A program made the position numbers and the translations under genes. Under the pieces are notes generated by a model, which saw nothing but the letters and a program-made list of their open reading frames with translations, did not search any database and was not told the DNA's origin. From contig NC_061512.1 in NCBI RefSeq assembly GCF_022539505.1, positions 253,162,510 through 253,226,509 of the forward strand: DNA of 64,000 bases, read 5' to 3'. Below are positions 58,011 to 64,000 of the stretch, piece after piece (the first letter of the stretch is position 1; each line of letters opens with the position of its first letter). This stretch comes from Lolium rigidum (Eukaryota; Streptophyta; Magnoliopsida; Poales; Poaceae).

Positions 58011-58985
58011 GCGGCGGCTGGGTGTATGGCCGTGGATTGCATAGTTTGGATTTTTTATATTTAATTCAATTATGAAAAGTGTAACTTCGGTTTATTAATT
58101 GCAGTTTTCTAGAAAAGTCGTAGGTGAAAAGTGTAACTTACACTTTTTAGAGAAAGGCTATGGCATAAGAAACTCAAGACTCCAGCGCTTTGCCGAGCCC
58201 GACCTGATCACCAGGCCACCCAAACGATAACACAGCAGCATCAACATTAGAAACAGACGCCAACACGATGAGACACGAGGATAGGGGCGCCCGGTGCATA
58301 ATGGCGACGACGTAGGAAGGCCGTGGGACGCCCGTGCGTGGGATGCATACATGAAAGAGAAAGAGTAGAGGGATGACAAAAATAAAAGAATCCGGAGAGA
58401 CGGTGGGGTAGAGAGAAACAGAACTACCATATGGGATGCAGACGTGAGAGAGAAGAGTATAGGGAGGACAAAAAGAAAATAAACCAGAGAGGTGGCAGCG
58501 TAAAGACAAGAGAACTAACATGTGTGGAGCCACTAGGAGAGGCCTCCTGAAGGAGACCCTGGCAAAGCGGGCACGTCAAGCAACCGGTGAGCGCATCCCG
58601 CCGCACGTGGACCACCCCCGCTCAGTCGCCATCCTCTTGGAAAATCCTCGTCAACCGCCTCCTCGACCGGCCTGCTGCAGAGGAGAATCACGAATACGTG
58701 TAGAGAAGGACGATTGCTTGAATGGCATTGACCGGTCGGGAGAAGGCAGCGGCAAAGTTCCGGCGAGGCACGAGGTTGGGGGATGTTTACAAAAATACAG
58801 CAAAGAAAACGGGGTGTTACAGAACCTAACGGCCATGTTTGCCAGCGCGAGTAAAAGGAGCAAGTGGTCTGTAGAGCGAACGACGAATGGCATTATGTAC
58901 CTAGCAATGTAGGTACTAAATCTGTGTTGCTATAACACAAAGCTTCTTCCATTGCAACATCTTCCACTGGCTCATTTTTCATCGA
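58011..58985. other. Upstream of copy C, no gene recognised
   Basis: Overlapping ORFs at 58158-58912 on both strands without family resemblance. Purine-rich gagagag tracts are present. Confidence 0.35.
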
Positions 58986-58989
58986 GATC

Positions 58990-59400
58990 CAAAGTGATTT
59001 TTTAGAACTTTTTGTAACTTTGAAATGTTGCCAAATTTTGTTTGAAAATACCGGGCTACCTTTAGCCCGGGATGCAAAGTGATTTTTTGATGGACGGTGT
59101 GGATCCTCTCTTTAGATATAGATGAATGACATCTAAGGTAGTGAATAGTGCAAACTTTCACACCTCCACATTTTGTCAGATTATCATTTTTGTTAATCCC
59201 AGAGTATAACGTATTTCGGAGTCCAGATTTCGTATGATTGTCGAGTACAACTTTATCTACATCAAGATTTTTTTAGAACTTTTTGAAACTTTGAAATGTT
59301 GCAAAAATTTGTTTGAAAAATACCGGGCTACCTTTAGCCCGGGATCGAAAATGATTTTTTGATGACGGTGTGGCTCCTCTCTTTAGATATAGATGATTAC
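58990..59400. repeat. Direct duplication containing a palindrome
   Basis: About 130 bp at 58993-59127 recurs at 59267-59395 (agaactttttgaaactttga, then ccgggctacctttagcccgg, then cctctctttagatatagatg). The hairpin ccgggcta/tagcccgg has a 4-nt loop in both copies. The second copy runs into intron-6 sequence of copy E. Confidence 0.8.
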
Positions 59401-60329
59401 CCCTAACACTAGGATTTAATATTAACCGGCTCATCCTTTCCTGACAATAAGAATATACTTAACCTAGTAAGATTATTTTAATTAATCGAAAATTATTATT
59501 TTTTAAAGGGGGATAACCTTATATTATTCATACTACAAAATCCAGTAGCCGAACAACTTTGACCTAGAAAGAAAACCGGTCGTATACCTGATGATACTAA
59601 CTCCACCAGGCAACCAGTTGGCCTATTGTAAAAGGAAAAAACAAACGAAAAATACACAGCTCCTAGACTTCCCCCCTCATCCTAATCCCTCACACAAGAA
59701 GTGTGTACCACACTTTCCAAAACATTTACGTGGCAACAAGTGGTAGCCTACAGCAGATGCCCCAAGAGCATGTTACTTACAATAATAGAGTGAGTAGGAA
59801 AACACAAACAAATAGAATAAAGCACAACAAACATCACAATAACATTTTTATAAATAAGGACAGAACAATAATATTAAAGTTATAATGAGGTTATCATATT
59901 TGGAAGTTTACCTCTATAACCATTTCAGAGGGTGCATATGATTGTAATGCGTGTTACCGGTGTAGATTTTCAGTAATTACATGTTGTCATTTAGCTTACT
60001 GTAGGTAAGACACCTTGGGGAATAGTGACACACATAGAGTGCGAATGTGTTTTGTTCTTGTCGACTTGTACACCTAAAGTTGTATCAGATGACAAATATC
60101 GAACGCTGGATGAATTATATATAAATATAGCTAGAATGACTCACCGGGATAGAGGACTGTAGATCCTCCACTTATTGATTTTGTTGTTTTCGTATTATTT
60201 GACTGAGCCACGAGTTTTGGAGTTCCACATCACAAACTATAAGTGATTCATTTTCTATTGTGGGGAACTCACCATTTGGACCCTCTAATGTTTTAGCCCT
60301 GGAGGATTCAACTTTTCTTTTGCATGAAA
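59360..60329 (-). pseudogene. Copy E: intron 6 to truncated exon 5 of the dsRNA-binding gene family
   Basis: Aligns with intron 6, exon 6 (about 60000-60075) and the 3' part of exon 5 (about 60145-60329) of the intact gene. It stops abruptly after cttttcttttgca where the next copy's intron 6 begins. Retains the empty Helitron site near 59782. Confidence 0.8.
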
Positions 60330-63327
60330 CATGGACAGTGTGGCCCCTCTTATTATATTGAGATGACTAGCCCCTAAAAGTAGGATTAATCTTAACACAT
60401 TGATCTATTCCTAACATTAAGGATATCCCTAACTAGTAAGATTCTCCTAAGTAATGGGATATTATTCCTTATTTGGTAGGCTTGGATTGGGCAAGCTTCC
60501 TCCCTCGCCCTAATCCCTAACAAACGAAGTGTGTTGTATCACACTTTCCAAAACATTCACGTGGCAACATGACAGATGCCCCAACTCCATGTTACTTATA
60601 ATAATAGTGTGTAGGAAAAACAAAAACAAATACAATAAATCACAAAAGACATCACAACAAAATTTGTATGGATAAGGAAGGAACCATAAAATTTATAATT
60701 ATTACCAGGTCACCACATTTGAAAGTTTACTTCTAAAACCATTTCAAAGTTATTCGTAATGGGCAATATTATTGTAGTTCTTCAATACTTACAAGTTGTA
60801 ATTTAGCTTACCATTGGAGGACAAACATCTTGGTGCATATTGTCATTTTGATTGTATAGGAAGACTAATAAGGAACGATGTATCAGTAATATCTAAATAC
60901 GGTTAGAATGACTCACCAGATTGTAGAATTATGGGTCCTCCACTTACTCCTGTTGTTGCTTTTGTATTTATTGACTTAGTCACAAGTCCCGAAGTTTTGA
61001 CATCAGAAACAATAAGTGATTCATTTTCAATCATGGGTCTCTCACCATCTCAACCCTCTGCTGTTGTAGCCCTAGAGGCTTCAGCTTTTCTTTTGCAACT
61101 TTTCTTGTGTTTGCTGATTCTAGAGTTGGTCGTTGCGTTTACTGCTCGTTTCTTTTGCTTTGGAGTTGACAATTTTGCAATTTGTTTTCTCACCTTAGGC
61201 ATGCTATTCTCGTTCTGCTATTCCAATTTTTCATCTATCATAGAGTGCAATCCATGTTGGGGGACAACATGCCATTTCCTGAAACATGTCAAGTGTTAGA
61301 CCAATTATGTTACCTATGGATGAATCCTAGTTTCACACATAAATAGTAGAGAACAAATCTTATGTTACCTTTGAAGGAGTCCTTGTAAAATCTCCTTATA
61401 TGGAATAATGTGATAGTACTCAACTACAGATGATGTTTTCGGGAACGGATCATCTACAAATACTGGATCGGTCATACTGTCGAAGAGGAAAAAGTGAAGA
61501 ATGTCAGTATTGTCGAGATATAGCAAAAGCTAACAATCATACAACATTGAGAAAACCATCCTTATTTTAGAGGAAAATGGAAAATAAACATGATTTACAT
61601 AGTAAGCATGAGCAGAACAATATCACATATACCTGGAATGTGTTACCGACAAAACAAAAAAGGGGAAGAGTTATAGCAAAGCAACTTGTGACGCCATACG
61701 CAAAAAATGTGTTATTAAGCAAGCACACATTTTAAAGGGTGCCACTTTACATAGAGATGCACCATACAATGGTTTTATTTAATAAACTAAGGAGTTGTTT
61801 GATCAAAAGGGCTCTAACCTACAACCATAGAACTATCTAGTACATAAATGCAAACCTGCAAATCAACACTTCTAGAGACATTTTCACAAGTTTGCCCATC
61901 GTTGTTTTCTTATATTCCACAATGAACAATTTGGTAGTCGTCCTTTCTTTATTCAATGAGTATGCCAAATCTTTGTCGAGAACAAGCAAGTTTGAGCCAT
62001 CCATACCTATTAAGACAATAAGTTTACCATAATGAGAAGGAAACGATCATTGTTTACTTATATTCCACAATGAACAACTTGGTAGTCGTCCTTTCTTTAT
62101 TCAATGAGTATGCCAAATCTTTGTCGAGAACAAGCAAGTCTGAGCCATCCATACCTATTAAGACAATAAGTTTACCAAAATGAGCAGCAAACGATGCATT
62201 AGCTGGATTAAACAAGAAATGCACAAATCATTAACAAAATCAAGTTAATATATCATACTTTTACACCGAACTGCTATTTGTTCATGTACAAGGGAATTAA
62301 CCATTATAGTGTCCAACATTATTTCAGCCTAGTTGATAAAATAATATCAAGTTTCATTACTAGCAGCTTGTACACAACCAAAACAAATGAGAAAAATAGT
62401 CCCATGAGAAATAATTAACCAATTTTCTTTGCTGATGTTATTGTTTGCTTGAGACTAAATGGTTTTACATGAATCAAAAGCAAGTGAGTGGTACATTTTT
62501 CAGGTACATTCTCGGACCATATGATTGTTCTTGTTTTCTCTAAAGCAAGTGTACTACAACTCATTTTTGGGTTCATTAGCAGGTCCAATTTATCACAATT
62601 CAGAACTGTAACTCACGTAAACCTTTGTTTGATGACATGAAAAATATATAGTTTTGGCAATACTACTAATAACCTGATCGAAGCGCGGAAACCTCACCAA
62701 CTCTAAAAAAAGAAAATGGCAAATATGGATATATAAATTAAAGGTTGTTGTGATAAAACTAACATGTTCTATGCTGCACCTCTGATATTGCCAGTTGTTG
62801 AAGCATAAATGGATCATCCAAAGCACCAAATATTGTTGTATTTGTCGATTCCTGGCCTGCTGGCTGGTTGGTACTGTGTGAAATATCAGCTGCTGCATTA
62901 TATTCCTTTTCTATGATTGACCAGACATCCTTGGTGTCGGCACCATACTCAATCAAACATTTTTTTGTCTGGTCCAGAAGAAGCATAGCAACTTTCCCTA
63001 TTTGCAACATTTCGCATTTCTTCTCTATCAGTAACATATAAACTGGCATCCTCTCCAGAATTGTTCTCACATGCATGGAAAGTATGGGAACAAATCTTTT
63101 CCCACAGAAAGAGAAGCGCACATAAAAACCGCTTGACATCAGCGAAAGCAAACCTGGGACACATCTTCCTGTGGTAGTAGTTGTATAGAATGACAGCCGT
63201 GTGAACCTGCAAAACGACCCAGCCGTGTGATGTGTTAGCAGCTGAGGAACACCGTCTTAAATTTATTTAAGCAGGAATAGAATAAAAAACAAATTACAAT
63301 GCACATAATCAAAAGGCGATGAACATT
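60330..63327 (-). pseudogene. Copy F: intron 6 to intron 1 of the dsRNA-binding gene family
   Basis: Exon relics: exon 6 partly deleted (about 60815-60845), exon 5 about 60925-61279 with at least two in-frame stops (LE-stop-QNE and AEG-stop-DGE), exon 4 about 61369-61477, exon 3 about 61855-62010 plus a duplicate, exon 2 about 62765-63208 with several indels. Splice sites such as the exon-2 acceptor survive. No MITE in intron 3 and no Helitron in intron 6. Confidence 0.85.
61903..62198. repeat. 148-bp tandem duplication covering exon 3 of copy F
   Basis: Two near-identical units (61903-62050 and 62051-62198); tatattccac at 61911 recurs at 62059. Copies A and C have a single unit. Confidence 0.85.
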
Positions 63328-64000
63328 TCCTGGTGGCAGGTCCTCCAATTACTCCTGTTGTTGCTTTTGTATTTATTGACTTAGTCACGAGTCATAAAGT
63401 TTTGGCACCAGGAACAATAAGCAATTCATTTTCTATTATGGGGCTATGACCATACCCTATGTTGTTGTAGCCCTCGAGGCTTCAGCGTTTCTTTTACAAC
63501 TTTTCTTGTGCTTGCTGATTCTGGAGTTCTACTTTTATTGCTTGTTTGTTTTGTTTTGGAGTTGACACTTTTGCAATTTGTTTTCGCATCTTTCACATGC
63601 TATTCTCGTCTTGCCATTCCAATTTTTCATCTATCATAGAGTGCAATCCATGTTGGGGGACAACATGCCATTTCCTGAAACATGTAAGTGTTACGGCAGA
63701 TTATGTTACCTGTGGAGGAGTCCTAGTTTCATGCATAAATAGCAGAGAATAAATCTTATGTTAACTGTGGAGGAGTCCTAGCTTGTAAAATCTCCTTATA
63801 TGGAAGAATGTGATAGTACTCAAACTCAACTACAGATGTGTTCAGGAACAGATCATTTAGAAATACTGGACTGGTCATACTGTCGAAGAGGAAAACGTGA
63901 AAAATGTCAGCATTGACGAGATATAGCAAAAGCTAACAATGATACAACATTGAGAAAACCATAGCTAACAATCATACAACATTGAGCAAACTATCCTGGT
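63328..64000 (-). pseudogene. Copy D: exon 5 and exon 4 relics, continues beyond the window
   Basis: Exon 5 relic about 63337-63676 with several stops; exon 4 about 63785-63880; then intron 3 to the window edge. It joins copy F's intron 1 at about 63327. Confidence 0.8.

Noticed and set aside
1..64000. A bacterial-style defence, toxin-antitoxin or secretion system
   Set aside because: Introns, MITEs, LTR elements and AAACCCTA promoters show plant nuclear DNA; no such genes are visible.

Overview
This window looks like nuclear DNA of a large-genome cool-season grass (Pooideae: wheat, barley, oat or ryegrass lineage). The evidence is plant spliced genes with GT-AG introns, Tourist/Stowaway/Mutator MITEs, a Helitron, a CACTA element, a LINE, gypsy-type LTR retrotransposons nested in one another, and AAACCCTA (telo-box) motifs next to both host genes. 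No bacterial-type system, CRISPR array or rRNA gene is visible. Species assignment is inference.

Two host genes appear intact, both on the minus strand. (1) 199-11295: an 11-exon gene for a ~660-residue protein whose C-terminus looks like a double-stranded-RNA-binding domain; all my exon junctions keep frame. (2) 17355-20636: a two-exon F-box/LRR protein of the SKIP19/FBL23 type, 320 residues with an acidic tail. Between and around them lie several MITEs with clean target-site duplications, degenerate coding relics, and a palindromic unit (about 20830-22640) in which two diverging tRNA-like Pol III promoter modules flank a 107-bp minisatellite.

From 23.4 to 37.4 kb the DNA is mostly transposons: an LTR in minus orientation split by a related solo LTR in plus orientation, a broken PIF/Harbinger ORF1, and a second PIF/Harbinger-like element (28141-37390) interrupted by a 6.7-kb gypsy-type retrotransposon (28354-35078, TSD GACCC) that has a gag-like ORF but no pol.

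From about 37.9 kb to the end, the window holds at least four more, broken copies of gene 1 in the same orientation (copy C about 37.9-58.0 kb, copy E about 59.36-60.33 kb, copy F about 60.33-63.33 kb, copy D from 63.33 kb past the edge). Copy C contains two insertions. In its intron-6 relic sits a Stowaway MITE, which contains a 5'-truncated LINE, which contains a 7.2-kb CACTA element with perfect 20-bp ends. In its exon-4 relic sits a 7.1-kb gypsy-type element (48765-55911, TSD ACTAC) with near-identical LTRs, gag relics, no pol and an antisense acidic ORF.

The most rewarding observations are the 4.67-kb Helitron (2361-7033) inside intron 6 of the intact gene, whose exact A|T empty site is preserved in the downstream copies and which carries a broken cysteine-synthase gene; the gene-family array with sharp copy junctions; the four-layer nest; and the tRNA-like/minisatellite palindrome.
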